The notes beneath the pieces are model-generated. The model was given only the letters and a program-made list of their open reading frames with translations, ran no database searches and was not told the origin of the DNA. Source: CAYFZR01 sp046760505 [NCBI: Candidatus Hydrothermarchaeota archaeon] (GTDB taxonomy: Archaea; CAYFZR01). Taken from it: 6,979 bases of DNA. Made by a program: the position numbers and the translations under genes. Shown here piece by piece: positions 6,628-6,979 of the stretch (the first letter of the stretch is position 1; each line of letters starts with the position of its first letter). The stretch is taken from NCBI GenBank assembly GCA_046760505.1, contig JBHIEG010000054.1:1-6979 (forward strand), in the 5' to 3' direction.

Positions 6628-6979
6628 CTAATGAGGACTCTCCAGACGACTCACACGTTTCTCAATGTCAGCGAATTTGTCCTCTAGAGCTACGATGCGG
6701 CGGTCAAGCTCAGCGTAGGAAAACTTTATGGCTGACAAAATCTCTCCATGTTCTTCTGCGTTCTCTTTACGAAGATCGTCTATCCTCTTGTTAAGGGCAG
6801 CGTGTTCTTCTGCATTCTCTTTACGAAACTCATCTACATCTTCTCGAAGATCGTCTATTCTCTTGTTGAGGACAGCATGTTCTTCTGCATTTTCTTCACG
6901 GAGATCGTCTATTCTCTTGTTGATGGCAGCGTGTTCTTCTGCATTCTCTTTACGAAACTCATCTACATCTTCTCGAAGA
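6628..6979 (-). CDS. Coiled-coil repeat protein, C-terminal part (start lies beyond the window)
   Basis: 116 residues are visible, open to the window edge and ending at TAG (6630-6628). The protein is highly charged and almost entirely helical. An 18-residue unit of the form RKENAEEHAALNKRIDDL occurs three times plus a partial copy. A 7-residue block REDVDEF separates copies at two points, followed by a non-repeated C-terminal segment LDRRIVALEDKFADIEKRVSRLESPH that reads as regular heptads. There is no membrane helix or enzymatic motif in the visible part. Such tails often mediate oligomerisation of small bacterial proteins, sometimes with an N-terminal nuclease-like domain, but nothing here shows that. 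The next gene is the small membrane ORF 16 nt downstream, suggesting co-expression. Confidence 0.8.
   Translation of the reverse strand, partial: LREDVDEFRKENAEEHAAINKRIDDLREENAEEHAVLNKRIDDLREDVDEFRKENAEEHAALNKRIDDLRKENAEEHGEILSAIKFSYAELDRRIVALEDKFADIEKRVSRLESPH
6748..6979 (-). repeat. In-frame 54-bp tandem repeats with 21-bp spacers
   Basis: Full 54-bp copies lie at 6772-6825, 6847-6900 and 6901-6954, and a 24-bp partial copy at 6748-6771. A 21-bp block occurs at 6826-6846 and 6955-6975. The larger period is 129 bp (43 codons): the segment ending at 6979 repeats the one ending at 6850. Copies differ by scattered mostly silent changes, so the array has diverged under protein-level selection. 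It continues beyond the window. Confidence 0.9.

Noticed and set aside
6628-6979. Regular repeats as a CRISPR array
   Set aside because: Units are 54 bp and contiguous with one open reading frame, spacers are identical 21-bp blocks, and the translation is a regular charged helix; this is a protein repeat.

Overview
All supported genes in this window lie on the minus strand, so they are transcribed from high to low coordinates. The sequence is gene-dense and AT-leaning. It has strong Shine-Dalgarno sites, GTG and TTG starts, short spacers and stop/start overlaps, so it is prokaryotic and most likely bacterial. The mix of long-form RmlA, DUF2283, Uma2, RelE/ParE and an IVP-like four-helix-bundle gene is typical of uncultured anaerobic or thermophilic bacterial lineages. 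The sequence alone does not fix the phylum.

Layout in transcription order: (1) 6979-6628, the C-terminal part of a repetitive coiled-coil protein, followed 16 nt later by a 55-residue ORF with one hydrophobic helix (6611-6444). (2) 6354-5785, a Uma2-family PD-(D/E)XK protein. (3) 5756-4965 and 4952-3693, a cysD-cysN pair for heterodimeric ATP sulfurylase; the CysD protein carries a four-cysteine pattern normally seen in APS reductases. (4) 3696-3517, a 59-codon remnant of a four-helix-bundle (23S intervening-sequence type) gene that overlaps the cysN stop codon. (5) 3506-3000, an antitoxin/RelE-type toxin pair. (6) 2956-1690, an alkaline-phosphatase-superfamily phosphodiesterase broken by a single-base frameshift. 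(7) 1517-453, long-form glucose-1-phosphate thymidylyltransferase (rmlA); 453-232, a DUF2283 protein that overlaps it by one base; 209 to the window edge, the start of dTDP-glucose 4,6-dehydratase (rmlB), initiated at TTG.

The window joins a sulfate-activation module (cysDN, which makes APS) to a dTDP-sugar module (rmlA, rmlB). A phosphodiesterase and a toxin-antitoxin pair lie between them. No sulfate or sulfite reduction gene is visible. The simplest reading, which is inference, is an accessory surface-glycan locus whose activated sulfate serves sulfation of a dTDP-sugar-derived glycan. The APS kinase, sulfotransferase and glycosyltransferases this would need are not in the window. Several genes are damaged or mosaic (frameshifted phosphodiesterase, truncated four-helix-bundle gene, possible insertion-sequence scar), which fits a rearranging accessory region.
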